From Hirundichthys speculiger (Eukaryota > Chordata > Actinopteri > Beloniformes > Exocoetidae): a DNA stretch of 64,000 nt. The stretch spans positions 1 to 64,000 of the forward strand of contig JAGFBZ010002037.1 in the NCBI GenBank assembly GCA_018398805.1, given 5' to 3'. Position numbers and translations under genes: made by a program. The notes under the pieces were generated by a model. It was given only the letters and a program-made list of their open reading frames with translations. It was not told the DNA's origin and did not search any database. Shown here in pieces: positions 33,490 to 44,279 of this stretch. How positions within the stretch are numbered: the stretch's first letter is position 1; each line of letters begins with the position of its first letter.

Positions 33490-33829
33490 TACAGGGCTGG
33501 GATCACTTTGGGGAATCTTTCAAAGGACCACAAGAACACTTATCAGGAGTAAAATCAACTGACACTCTCATTGGCCTCATATCTGAAGCATTGAGGCTAG
33601 GCTAGGTTTATCTTTAATATATAGTTCATGCCTTGTAATAAAACAAACACAACTTGATTCCTTTCCAAAATATACCTGAAAACAACATTAAATGTTATTT
33701 AGATATAAGAATGTCTACCAGTTTCACAGCTTTATTTTTACTGAATTGTTGAAATCTATTATTTTAAAATCAGCATATAGCTGTAAAATTATTTGTTGGA
33801 TGTATAATACAGTACACAGCAAAATGTAC
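33490..33829. other. Intronic sequence, no feature seen
   Basis: AT-rich; it holds the donor of the syntrophin exon (GTACATTT on the minus strand, intron first base 33829). Confidence 0.6.
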
Positions 33830-34040
33830 CTGTTCAGCCAACCAGCCAATGTGTTTGAGGTGTGGGTGAGTGGAGGCCGCAGATGAGGCCCCCAGGTAGG
33901 CGTTGATGTGCGCCAGGGTCTGTGGCAGAAGGGCAGCGATGTTGGTGTGGATGGCAGTGAACCAGGAGTTGGCGGTCGGTCCATCTTTACAGCGCAGCAC
34001 CATCGTGTGCTGGCCATCTGGGGAATGGAGCTCCAACAGC
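33830..34040 (-). CDS. sntb2: Beta-syntrophin exon: C-terminal half of PH1 and linker
   Basis: A 211-bp internal exon. The acceptor is TTACATGTAG (AG at 34041-34042) and the donor AACAG|GTACATTT. With one base completing the Arg codon split from the preceding exon, it reads LLELHSPDGQHTMVLRCKD, SWFTAIHTNIAALLPQTLAH, a short Ala/Ser stretch and HIGWLAEQ. This is the second half of the split first PH domain of syntrophins, including the conserved Trp of its C-terminal helix. Syntrophins are membrane-associated adaptors that bind dystrophin-family proteins and, by their PDZ domain, channels and kinases. The neighbouring exon motif PSLVADLPWDSARPQSPSFS favours beta-2 over alpha or beta-1. No damage is seen. 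It is the only host gene in the window together with 54277-54499. The next downstream exon (expected motif LLLYD) is not in 1-33829. Confidence 0.85.
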
Positions 34041-34365
34041 CTACATGTAACATTATAATTAAAAATGAATCAATCAATCAATTAATTAAGAAAATAGCTA
34101 AACAATGTGAGCAAGAATTGTAACAATGGGGCTACAAGAGTACTGTGAAAATGCTATCCTTGGTACCAGTTGGAACAGGTGGTTAACTGCTGTATTTGGG
34201 GCTTTTGAAGACAAGAGAATTCCCTTTGGAAATCAATTACGTAAATTTTCAGTTTGAATTGAACTGAGAAGTCCCATTGATTCAGGAGGCACTGATTTAG
34301 CATGAAGGTAAAGAAAAAATGGGAAAGAGCATTGACAGAAGCACAGAATGTGTGTGTTTTATATA
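34041..34365. other. Start of the 20.2-kb syntrophin intron, no other feature
   Basis: The intron spans 34041-54276 and is otherwise filled by the mobile elements listed below. Confidence 0.7.
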
Positions 34366-34869
34366 CAGTGGAGGAAATAAGTATTTGATCCCCTGCTGAT
34401 TTTGGCAGTTGTCATACTCCAACCCGGAAGGTTTTGGTCAGATTTTTATGGCAGCTTTATTTTAAGTAATAGAAAGAATATTGAAAAAAAAAAACCTGAG
34501 AAAATTTGTAAGTCATTGAGAGGAAATAAGTATTTGATCCCCCACCAATCTTGACCAATGTTGGCTCCCACAGACCACTGGCATACTCCTAATCTCACTC
34601 AAGTAATTATCTGCATGAGAGACACCTGTTCCAAATAGTCACCTGTATAAAAAGCCATCTGCCCACAGACTCAGTAATACTCCACCATCTCCACCATGGG
34701 CAAGACTAAAGAGCTGTCAAAAGATGTCAGGGACAAAGTTGTTGAACTCCACAAGGCTGGAATGGGCTACAAAACCATAAGTAAGAAGCTGAATGAGAAG
34801 GTGACAACTGATGGTGCAATTATTCGGAAGTGGAAGAAGTATAACATAAATGAAATGAATAAAAAATGA
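34366..34869 (+). mobile_element. Tc1-like transposon, 5' half
   Basis: Begins after TA with CAGTGGAGGAAATAAGTATT, a Tc1-type terminus; a second copy of AGGAAATAAGTATTTGATCC lies at about 34520, as in elements with double terminal repeats. ATG 34696 opens a frame to 34869 with the helix-turn-helix DNA-binding start of a Tc1 transposase: [32 protein letters not shown] and AIIRKWKKY. It then diverges and stops. The catalytic half of this family is absent. Confidence 0.8.
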
Positions 34870-34905
34870 AAAATACTTTGACTGATACTTAAAATGACTG
34901 TTGTT

Positions 34906-34910
<5 letters not shown>

Positions 34911-34980
<70 letters not shown>
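34911..34980. repeat. (TA)n microsatellite
   Basis: About 35 uninterrupted TA units. Confidence 0.95.
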
Positions 34981-34989
<9 letters not shown>

Positions 34990-34990
34990 A

Positions 34991-35310
34991 TATGGGAGAG
35001 TGGGGTAATGTGAGACGGTCTTTACTTCCCCCTGCCCTCTAAGCAAGCTAAATTGATGTGTCTATAAAATTAACACATTTTTCTTTAATTTAGGATGTTT
35101 CCTAAGGACGGAAACGATCAGAATGTTTGCCGGACTAAAGACGGTGAAAATGGGATCGTTTTTTATAAAAAGAGGAGTGTCTCATTTTACCCCAGCTATG
35201 TGGTAAGATAAGACAAAGCCCAGATTTCAAAGGGGTAAAGCGGGCCAGCCTGGGGTAAAGTGATCTCCTTATTTTTTCCACCACTCTGGAGGTGACACAC
35301 AAATAATGCA
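34991..35310 (-). mobile_element. Terminal fragment of pogo-like element (same family as 39428-49332)
   Basis: GGGAGAGTGGGGTAATGTGA and the following 300 bp are the reverse complement of 49021-49332, including CTCATTTTACCCC-type words. Only this end is present. The homology ends at about ACACAAATAATGCAA. Confidence 0.85.
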
Positions 35311-36171
35311 ATTGGCAAGTCGGCCACTGGCGCCCTGTGCTTTTCACAGATAAGAGCAGGTTCACCCTGAGCACATGTGACAGACGTGAAAGGGTCTGGA
35401 GAAGCCATGGAGAACGTTATGCTGCCTGTAACATGGTTCAGCATGACCAGTTTGGTGGTGGGTCAGTGATGGTCTGGTCCAGATCCATGGAGGGACCACA
35501 GACCTGTACAGGCTAGACAACGGCACCCTGACTGCCATTAGGTATGGGGATGAAATCCTTGCACCCATTGTCAGACCCTATGCTGGTGCAGTGGGTCCTG
35601 GGTTCCTCCTGGTGCACGACAATGCCCGGCCTCATGTGGCGAGAGTATGCAGGCAGTTCCTGGAGGATGAAGGAATTGATACCATTGATTGGCCCCCAAG
35701 CTCACCTGACCTAAATCCAATAGATCACCTCTGGGACATTATGTTTCCATCCATCCGACGCTGCCAGGTTGCACCTCAGACTGTCCAGAAGTTCAGTGAT
35801 GTCCTGGTCCAGATCTGAGAGGAGATACCCCAGGACGCCATCCGTCGTCTCATTAGGAACATGCCCCGACGTTGTCAGGCATGCATACACGCACATGGGG
35901 GCCATACAAATTACTGAATACCATTTTGAGTTGCTGCAATGAAATTTCAGCTAAATGGACTAGCCTGCCGCATCATTTTTTCACTGTATTTTTTGGGGTG
36001 TCTTTAAATTCAGCCCTCTGTAGGTTGATAATTTTAATTTCCATCAAATGATGTGGCATCCTTTTGTTCCTAACACATCACCCAGTCCATATCAGTATAA
36101 ATAAACAGCATGATTTTTTTCCCATTGAGATCTGATGTGTTTTCAAAGTGTTCCTTTAATTTTTTTGAGCA

Positions 36172-36174
<3 letters not shown>
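35311..36174 (+). pseudogene. Tc1-like transposase, catalytic half plus right terminus
   Basis: Frames encode VLFTDKSRFTLS (first catalytic Asp), RVWRSHGERYAACNMVQHD, GGGSVMVW, then 35591-35818 with LVHDNARPHVARVCRQFL (second Asp) and PPSSPDLNPIDHLWD. The third acid, normally Glu 34 residues after the second Asp (PIEHLW), is Asp here (GAT). Frameshifts lie at about 35480-35590 and a stop at 35818. The right terminus ends TTTTTTTGAGCAGTG at 36174, directly followed by TA repeats. It belongs to a different Tc1 family from 34366-34869. Confidence 0.85.

Positions 36175-36233
<59 letters not shown>
36175..36233. repeat. (TA)n microsatellite
   Basis: About 29 TA units abutting the Tc1-like right terminus, consistent with growth from the TA target duplication. 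Confidence 0.95.
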
Positions 36234-36240
<7 letters not shown>

Positions 36241-38381
36241 CACTGCTTTACATAGAAAAGATTGGATTGATACAAAATATATTTCATCATAAATGTTGAC
36301 GAAGGATATTAGAGAGATAAAAAGAAAAAAATAGAGAGATAAACCAGGTACTTCATGTCAATTTTGACAGTGTAGCGAGACTCAAGTAATTTATTAATAT
36401 TTGAATAATGCCAGGTCTCAAAAAAAAAGGAAAATCAAAAGGAAATTGAGTCACTCATTTCTGTAGGTTCTTGTTGACATTGGATTGGCTGGGAGAATCA
36501 ATCTCGGAGTCGCAAACAAGTTTAACAACATTTATTTACGCATACACAAAACACAGACAACAGAAATGCAGATATATATGGTCACAGAGATATATCTATA
36601 TATTTCTATTGTCTCGGTCTAGATGGGTGGCGCTATGGTGCGGACTATAGCACAGACAGGAAGTGACGACAGAGAGTAAAGGAAGAAAAAAATCATAGCA
36701 AGCAAAATGTCGGGTCCTGACGGGGTTGCTATGGCTAACGGACAAAATAAAGTAAAAAAGAGGAAAAAAGAACAAGTCTTGAACTAATTAGCTGACGAAT
36801 GATGGTGAAGCGGGGCCCGGACGGGATCCGTGGTGCAATATCTGCCTAAACCGTAGACAAACTTGCGGAGACACCAATCTAGCCCAAGAGAGACCTTACC
36901 GCCCTGTGCCGTCGGGGCGAGGGTTGTTGTCAGCTTGCGTTGGGGAAGAGACGGCTCGCAGTGGAAAACACCGCAGGCCACCTGGGGGGTCCGATCAGCT
37001 GTAGAAAGTTCTGCCAGCAGAACCTTGGAGGTCTCGTGTTGTTGGTGGCCCAATCAGATCCGGGGTTCCCGGTCTCGATAAGCTCGTCTCGGTTTGGTGG
37101 AAGGCTCTGCACTCCGGCTTTGCCCAGTCATGGGAATCGGCAGTTAAACGTTCGATGACTTCTGATTTGGCCCGTCAAAATTTACGTGAGCCCAAAAAGA
37201 AAATAAAATAAAACAAAATAAAATATTAAAACTAATACCAAAATTTGGTCGGCTAAACTAAGGTTAAGTGCGGGATTTAGCATTTCAAAGCGTCAGAAAC
37301 CAGGGAATACTTCAGATGCTCTCCGCCGCATGGGGAGAAAAAACTTATGAAAGAATAACAATTTGATACAAAGAGGGCCCGCTGCGACTGACTTCAGATA
37401 GCCGAAATTATAAAAATGTTGTTCTGTCAAAAAGGCAATACGGCGAGACTGCAGAGCTTCTGTTAAAAATGAGAATGGTAAAAACACGCAAAGTTAGCAA
37501 CGAGCCAACTAAAAATCAAATTACGAAAAAGGGAAAAACGAAGCAACAAAGGAGGAGGAGGTGTCTGGCCGTCGAAAAAGAAAAAAAAGAGGGACAAAGA
37601 GCAAAAGCAAAAAGAGAGGGGAAAAAACAAAAAGAGAGAGAAAGAGAGATGTGCACCTTCCCTTGGTGGAGCGGAGGTCAGAGAAAGGAGACGGTATTTA
37701 AAGCGGAATGGAGGTGGTCCGCCTTTGCCAGGAACCCCCTGCTGGGAGTGGATCTCCTCAGCCAGTCAGAGGCATGGTGTCCCTTCACACCTTGCCATAA
37801 AACAATAAAACGTTGCAAAGCATGTTGGGAGTTGCAGTCATTTCAGTGGTCCTTTGTCTCAAAGGACCATGTTGTCTTCTGTAGCACATGGCCTTTCACC
37901 AACATCCCCTCACTCTTAACAGCATCTAAACAGTTAAACTAAATATCAGGATGTGTTAACATGGTACGACAAAACATCACAAACACAAATAGCAACAGTT
38001 ATGTCCACATACATCTGGTTACGTCAAAAAAACTTTATTTGTCTGCTCCCATTCAGAGGGGCCGTTCTCGTCTTGCCTACTTGGGGTTTTATGACCTATT
38101 CAGAGACCCCATCTGGAGACTCACAAGGAAGTTTATCACCCTTCTGTTGTCTGAGTGCATTCCACACGAACTTTGATGGTCTGGTTTGGCAGAGATTGCC
38201 ATCTGCCATTTTCTGTTCTTGGCTTCAAAGGATTTTGGGGAGGGGGGGGTCTGGCGATGCGGACCAGTATCCAACCGGTCACAGCATGCCATTGGCCCGT
38301 ACCAGACGTAGATTCTTACAATACAACAAATACAAATAAAAATATACTTTATTGATCCCCCGGGGGGGGGGAATTCAAGTT
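36234..38381. other. No gene assigned; possible retroviral-type LTR/leader remnant
   Basis: GC-richer than its surroundings at about 36780-37150. Around 37466-37670 a Lys/Arg-rich frame (MRMVKTRKVSNEPTKNQ, then RRRRCLAVEKEKKEGQ) is compositionally biased and has no recognised domain. AATAAA occurs near 37803. GGCCCGTCAAAATTTACGTG at about 37168-37187 might be a primer-binding-site-like region, so an LTR remnant is possible but unproven. At about 38333-38372 AATATACTTTATTGATCCCC then G10 is the reverse of a 3' end common in fish retroposons. Confidence 0.35.
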
Positions 38382-38417
38382 TCAAGTACACCAGACGCTG
38401 CAGTCTGGTGTACTTGA
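38382..38417. repeat. Palindrome with 15-bp arms
   Basis: TCAAGTACACCAGAC and GTCTGGTGTACTTGA are perfect reverse complements around the loop GCTGCA. Confidence 0.9.
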
Positions 38418-39107
38418 GGAGCTGCCGGCGTCCAGCGCTTCTTCTTCATGTCCCGGTCCTGTGGTCCGAGTGTTAACTCCAGTTAACAGCCGTTAAAACC
38501 AGTATATCTCTCCACAATGGTGAATCAAGTCAGATATCACAGGGCAGAGGAGGAAACACCGATGAACAAAACTCCGATGAACCAAACTCCTCTGTCTCCT
38601 CTGGGAAGACAGAGCTCCCTCAGTCCGGCGAGCGATGGAGCCAACCGTCCCAGAGGTTCATCATGTGGACCGGTTGCTGGCATCACCCCTGGCGGTGCCG
38701 GGCCCATCAGGTCCTCAGACGGCCACTGCCAGGTCAGCTGACTCACCCAGCGTGTAGACTGCTGGATAGTGGCAGCATGCCGCCGCTGTCACGTCGGGGG
38801 CTCCCGTCCCGGTTCAGTCGACGCTGCAGCCCGGATCCAGTGGCGGTGGTTGCCGCGGGTAGCAGTTCAGGATTAGCTTCAGCTAACCGGCCCCCAGCGA
38901 CACTGTCCACCTCCGCGGCGGCACGTCTCTAACAGCCGCAAGAGTACCTGTCCACACCTGCAGACAGCATGTCGACATCTGACCGCAAAATCACCACAAT
39001 CTGGGCACAAACTGGAGCATCCAGCGTAGCAGAGATAAGTCCCCCGGAGCAGCAGCGAGTAGCCTCTATGCCAGGCGTCATCTGGGCCAACAGGGTTGAC
39101 CCCCCTC

Positions 39108-39139
<32 letters not shown>

Positions 39140-39427
39140 CACCGAGCTTGTCCCCAAGAGGAGTGGTCGTTGGAGCCCTATGGCTTGCATGGTAGCTGCG
39201 GGTACATGTTCAACTACAAGATGGGAGAACTGTGTCTCTTTCAGGTAGAAGAAGGGAAACTCCCTGGGACCGGTGTGGCAGTCTTATCCTCCAACAATTG
39301 GGGTGTTCTTTGTATGGTGAACCCTCGGAATCTTGCAAATTTTCTTTGTTCTCAAGCGGAAACAACATTTAATGCTGTCAGGTTCAGAAAAACCTCAGGC
39401 ATAGGCCAATGGTTTTTCCGCGCTACA
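38418..39427. other. Unrecognised GC-rich stretch with two ORFs
   Basis: Frames 38517-38741 (MVNQVRYHRAEEETPMNKTP...) and 38969-39430 (SCGYMFNYKMGELCLFQVEE, GTGVAVLSSNNWGVLCMV, RFRKTSGIGQWFFRAT) have a protein-like composition, particularly the second. I recognise no family. A (CA)n tract of about 27 bp lies at 39108-39134. The second frame is cut at its right end by the pogo terminus; its last codon before the insertion is at about 39427. Confidence 0.35.
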
Positions 39428-39920
39428 TAGGGAAGAATGGGGTATTGTAAGACACTGGGTAATGTGAGACGCCCCCTGTATCTTAAGAAACAGGATGCAG
39501 CTGCAGTAATTTGAGCGGCTGATTGTCAAGACTCATCCTTTTCACCGTGGACAGGAAGAGCCTGACTCTGCTGTGCTGTGGTAAGCATGTGTTTTGTACA
39601 AAAATACATTTTTGGGATGTAAAAGTAAATTTTTTGGTTTTCACAATAATCAACTCTGGTGCTAAAAGTAATTGATTCAAGCGAACAAACTCATCATGTA
39701 TATTGTTGAACTATCGCCTTTTCAAATGATGCAGTGCTGCGAGCCAAAGATTAACCTGAATTCTGCAGAGAAGTTGTTTTAATAAAAAGTGGTGGAGGGT
39801 TAAAGTGAGACAATTGCCATGGGACAAAGTAAGACACTGCTTCACTTTTCCCCTGGAGGCAAAGTGAGACAAAAAATAAGCTCTGTTCTTTAGTGTCCTT
39901 AACAGTATGAAAAATCCATC

Positions 39921-40180
39921 ATGCCAAGGAAATCCAACAGGAAGACAACCTGGGACCACTGAGGTCACGGAGACAAAGAGGCCCTTAAGATGTGTTTCAA
40001 AGGAGCGAAATATTGACAAGTCAAGCCTCCTAAGATTTATAACAAAGAAGCAGCTGGGCCTGGACTGTGGTTCTGTGGGCTGGGATCAGTAGCCATGGCA
40101 ACGAGAATTTTCACAGATTAGATGGAGGAGGAACTCGCCAAACACCTGAAGGAACTTGCTGAACAGTCCTATGATCTCAG
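39921..40180 (+). pseudogene. pogo-like transposase N-terminal region
   Basis: In alternating frames: MPRKSNRKTTWD, VSKERNIDKSSLLRFITKKQ, GLWFCGLG and MEEELAKHLKELAEQSYDLS. This fits the helix-turn-helix start of pogo/Tigger-type transposases (CENP-B-like), which binds the terminal repeats. Frameshifts and a stop at about 40120 break it. The last frame runs directly into the minisatellite. Confidence 0.7.
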
Positions 40181-41745
40181 TCCCCATGCAGACCAGAACC
40201 ATGTCCCCATGCAGACAAGAACCATGTCCCCATGCAGACAAGAACCATGTCCCCATGCAGACAAGAACCATGTCCCCATGCAGACAAGAACCATGTCCCA
40301 TGCAGACAGAACCATGTCCCATGCAGACAAGAACCATGTCCCCATGCAGACAGTAACCATGTCCCAATGCAGACAAGAACCATGTCCCCATGCAGACAAG
40401 AACCATGTCCCCATGCAGACAAGAACCATGTCCCATGCAGACAAGAACCATGTCCCCATGCAGACAAGAACCATGTCCCCATGGAGACAAGAACCATGTC
40501 CCCATGCAGACAAGAACCATGTCCCCATGCAGACAAGAACCATGTCCCCATGCAGACAAGAACCATGTCCCCATGCAGACAAGAACCATGTCCCCATGCA
40601 GACAAGAACCATGTCCCCCATGCAGACAAGAACCATGTCCCCATGCAGACAAGAACCATGTCCCCATGCAGACAAGAACCATGTCCCCATGGAGACAAGA
40701 ACCATGTCCCCATGCAGACAAGAACCATGTCCCCATGCAGACAAGAACCATGTCCCCATGCAGACAAGAACCATGTCCCATGCAGACAAGAACCATGTCC
40801 CCATGCAGACAAGAACCATGTCCCCATGCAGACAAGAACCATGTCCCCATGCAGACAAGAACCATGTCCCCATGCAGACAAGAACCATGTCCCCATGCAG
40901 AGACAAGAAACCATGTCCCCATGCAGACAAGAACCATGTCCCCATGCAGACAAGAACCATGTCCCCATGCAGACAAGAACCATGTCCCATGCAGACAAGA
41001 ACCATGTCCCCATGCAGACAAGAACCATGTCCCCATGCAGACAAGAACCATGTCTCCATGCAGACAAGAACCATGTCCCCATGCAGACAAGAACCATGTC
41101 CCCATGCAGACAAGAACCATGTCCCCATGCAGACAAGAACCATGTCCCCATGGAGACAAGAACCATGTCCCCATGCAGACAAGAACCATGTCCCCATGCA
41201 GACAAGAACCATGTCCCCATGCAGACAAGAACCATGTCCCCATGCAGACAAGAACCATGTCCCCATGGAGACAAGAACCATGTCCCCATGCAGACAAGAA
41301 CCATGTCCCCATGCAGACAAGAACCATGTCCCCATGGAGACAAGAACCATGTCCCCATGGAGACAAGAAACCATGTCCCCATGCAGACAAGAACCATGTC
41401 CCATGCAGACAAGAACCATGTCCCCATGAGACAAGAACCATGTCCCCATGTCCCCATGCAGACAAGAACCATGCCCATGTCCCATGCCAGACAAGAACCA
41501 TGTCCCCATGCAGACAAGAACCATGTCCCCATGCAGACAAGAACCATGTCCCCAGAGACAAGAACCATGTCTCCATGCAGACAAGAACCATGTCCCCATG
41601 GAGACAAGAACCATGTCCCCATGCAGACAAGAACCACGTCCCCATGCAGACAAGAACCATGTCCCCATGCAGACAAGAACCATGTCCCCATGGAGACAAG
41701 AACCATGTCCCCATGCTGACAAGAACCATGTCCCCATGCAACCCC
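40180..41745. repeat. 23-bp minisatellite (about 68 units)
   Basis: Unit ACCATGTCCCCATGCAGACA + AGA, 23 bp, with common variants: one C lost (22 bp) and GGAGAC for GCAGAC. Because 23 is not a multiple of three and the unit has no stop in any frame, long open frames exist in all six frames (roughly 435-584 codons). Their products repeat every 23 residues (for example NHVPMQTRTMSPCRQEPCPH), which is an arithmetic consequence of the repeat, not evidence of genes. It sits within the transposase-coding part of the pogo-like element. Confidence 0.95.
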
Positions 41746-42090
41746 TGCCAACTGGAAGGAGACACAGTCTGCGGGTCCAGAGTGGTTCTGCAGTTTTCTA
41801 GCACGTCGCCGGTTTTCTGTCTGAACTCCAGAAGCCACATCCCTCTGAAGGACCACTGGCTTCAATAGAACAACTGTTGGGGAGGTCTATGATAATCTGG
41901 CAGTAGTCATGGACAGGTGGGTGAACTGATTGTTCCTATGCATGTGTTTTAGTCTCTAAAATTAAATGGTTTAGATTCCCTTTCTCCTTATCCTTAACAG
42001 GCATAAATTCCCCCCACACATGATTTTTAATGTGGACAAAACAGGTCTCCATACGGTACAAAGGCCTCACCAGGTGAGATAAACGCACAC
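41745..42090 (+). pseudogene. pogo-like transposase segment with first catalytic Asp
   Basis: Frames encode SFLARRRFSV, KPEATSL-like PEATSL, FNRTTVGEVYDNLAVVMDRW and, after a break, FPPHMIFNVDKTGLHTVQRP. The Asp of NVDKTG (GAC at 42034-42036) corresponds to the first catalytic acid of the pogo DDE/D domain. Confidence 0.7.
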
Positions 42091-43109
42091 AAAAGGCTGA
42101 CATGTGTAGCTTGTAATAATGTAATAAACAGGCCTGGCGGGACCTCTGAGCGAAAGCAAGGCCCAGAATGGTGCTCCGAAATCGGATAGGTGATGGAGCC
42201 AGCAGCCTCTCATCCACCTCCAGGACACTGCTGGAGCTGTGTATCCAGTCTGGGTGCCTCTGACTGGGCTCCAGCAGACTCTCACCCACATCCAGAACCA
42301 TCCTGGAGCTCTGGGGGGGGGGGGGGGGGTTCTTAGGCTTGCCCCTCGTACCATGCAGCAGCCCGTCATCACCTCAGGCTTCCACCACGGCCCTGGTACT
42401 CACCCAGGCTCCAGTCCTGCTAAGAACCAGCCTCTGGTCCTGCTGAAGACCAGGCTAAGGCATCCAGCCCAGTCCTGGTCCGCTCCAGGCTCTGTTAAGA
42501 CATGTTAAGAACAAGGCTCCGGTCCCCCTAACAGCTAGGCTCAGTCATCCAGCCCCGTCTTGGTCCGCTCCAGGCTCTGTTAAGACATGTTAAGAACAAG
42601 GCTCCGGTCCCCCTAACAGCTAGGCTCAGTCATCCAGCCCCGTCTTGGTCCGCTCCAGGCTCCGGTTCTTTTAAGAACCAGGCTCCGGCCCTGCTAAGAA
42701 CTAGGCTCATAAATCCAGCCTGGTCCTGGTCCTGCTCCTGGCTCCGGTCCTCCTAAGAACCAGCCTCCGGTCCTGCTGAGGACCAGGCTAAGGCATCCAT
42801 CCCGGTCCTGGTCCTCACCCAGGCTCCAGTTCTGTTAACAACCAGGCTCCGGTCCCCCTAACAACCAGGCTCAGTCATCCAGCCAGGTCCTGGTCCTTCT
42901 CCTGGCTCCGGTCCTGCTAAGAACCAGCCTCCGGCTTCCAGCCCGGCCCTGGTACTCACCCAGTCCTGCAGGTCCTCTGCAGCACCCTGCCGGAGCTCTG
43001 GTTCTGTTCTTGGTGTGTCAGACCACATCCTGGCGCTTCTAATCCACCTCCAGGACACTGCTGGAGCTCTGTATGTAACCTACAGATCAAACATGCCATT
43101 AATTCTGAA
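42091..43109. repeat. Degenerate GC-rich tandem repeats within pogo-like element
   Basis: At about 42350-42960 blocks like GTTAAGAACAAGGCTCCGGT and CCAGCCCCGTCTTGGTCCGC recur, with one clear period of about 86 bp (42550 against 42636) and looser related units. TCCACCTCCAGGACACTGCT occurs at both 42215 and 43048. G17 at 42313-42329. It could be an expanded intron of the transposase gene or a separate insertion. Confidence 0.6.
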
Positions 43110-43351
43110 CTTTCTGTCTGTTTCAGGTGGTGACACAAAGAGGAAAAAGGCAAGTTGGTTCCATCACATCAACCCAGAGAGGGGAACTGGTAACTCTGGT
43201 CTGTGCTGTTAATGCTGCTGGTGACGCTGCACCTCCGATGCTGGTCTTTCCCAGAGTTTAAAGTTTAAAGTTTAAAGACTGCTTCATGATCAATGCACCT
43301 CCAGGAGCAAAAGGTAAATCCATCAGAACAGGATGGATGAATGAAGATAAC
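43110..43351 (+). pseudogene. pogo-like transposase core segment
   Basis: Frame reads SITSTQRGELVTLVCAVNAA and GDAAPPMLVFPRV, then KDCFMINAPPGAKGK and RTGWMNEDN, the region between the first and second catalytic acids in pogo-type transposases. A triplicated AAAGTTT (43258-43277) disrupts the frame. Interrupted at 43351 by the Gypsy element. Confidence 0.75.
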
Positions 43352-43507
43352 TGTGTTGATAGTGGTGTTTGAACTACATTACCCACAATGCCATATAAGG
43401 GGTCACATGTTGGTGACGTGACTGTTCAATATGTCTACCGGAAGTTGGTCAGTAAAGCTGCATGAAAACCTATGCCGGTGTGTTCATTGAGAGCAACAAA
43501 CGTAACA
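43352..43507 (+). repeat. 5' LTR of Gypsy element
   Basis: TGTGTTGATAGTGG...AACGTAACA; a TATA-like CCATATAAGGGG lies at about 43391. Identical to 47897-48052. Confidence 0.95.
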
Positions 43508-43711
43508 TGCTGTCAGAAGTGGGATCTCATGGCCCGCGCTGAGATTGTCGGACGGAGGGAGAGCTTCGCCGACGAGCGAGACGGAAAAGCAGCAGTTGGA
43601 CGCCGACGCCGACATCGCCGTTAGCAGCAGGCTACAGCTAGCGCCAACACAGCTGATAGCGGTCGACACGAGAGCACCTGGAAATCACAAGAAAAAAAAC
43701 AGAGCAACGCC

Positions 43712-44278
43712 ATGGATAACTTACTCACTCCACCGACATCGATGAGGTTTGATGGAAATCTCGCTGAGAACTGGAAGCGGTTTAAGCAGAGATTCAACAT
43801 TTACCTGGATGCAAGTGGAGCGGGTGGAGATGACGAAAAGAAAAAAGCTTCCATTCTCCTCCATGTGATCGGCGAAGAGGCTCTGGAAATATACAACAGT
43901 TTCCACATAAGTGACGGTGAGCTGAAACTTGATGTCATAATGACGAAGTTTGAAGAGTACTTTGTACCAAGCACAAACGTCACATACGAGAGATACAAGT
44001 TTTTTATTTGTGATCAGAAGCAAGGAGTGAGTTTTGATCAGTATTATGCGGAGCTGTTGACATTGGCCAAGTCATGTGAATTCGGCGATCTAAAGGACCA
44101 ACTCATTAAGGATAAAATAGTCACAGGAATACCAGACAACGCATTGAGGGAACGGCTGTTGCGTGAAAAAGACTTAAACCTGGACAAAGCAGTGCAAATG
44201 TGCAGAGCGGCAGAGACCACACGGGCGCAGGCGAAGGAGCTGCGGAGGGACGGCGCGGCTGTGCACGCGGTGTGGTGA
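43712..44278 (+). pseudogene. Gypsy gag capsid region
   Basis: A 188-codon frame starting MDNLLTPPTSMRFDGNLAEN, with WKRFKQRFNIYLDASG, IGEEALEIYNSFH and FEEYFVPSTNVTYERYKF, the retrotransposon gag fold of fish Gypsy elements. It would form the particle shell. The natural continuation into the zinc knuckles (44340 onward) is in another frame. The change lies near 44270, where this frame stops after AVHAVW. Confidence 0.85.
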
Positions 44279-44279
44279 A

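Noticed and set aside
33724..34077. 117-codon minus ORF as an independent gene
   Set aside because: It reads through the splice sites of the syntrophin exon in another frame; the exon 33830-34040 with its splice sites and phase is the better explanation.
36784..37158. Overlapping ORFs on both strands in the GC-rich block
   Set aside because: No domain or repeatable family signal; kept only as an unassigned stretch.
40180..41745. CRISPR-like array, or long secreted-type proteins in six frames
   Set aside because: Units are contiguous with no spacers, the organism is a vertebrate, and the long ORFs follow arithmetically from a stop-free 23-bp unit.
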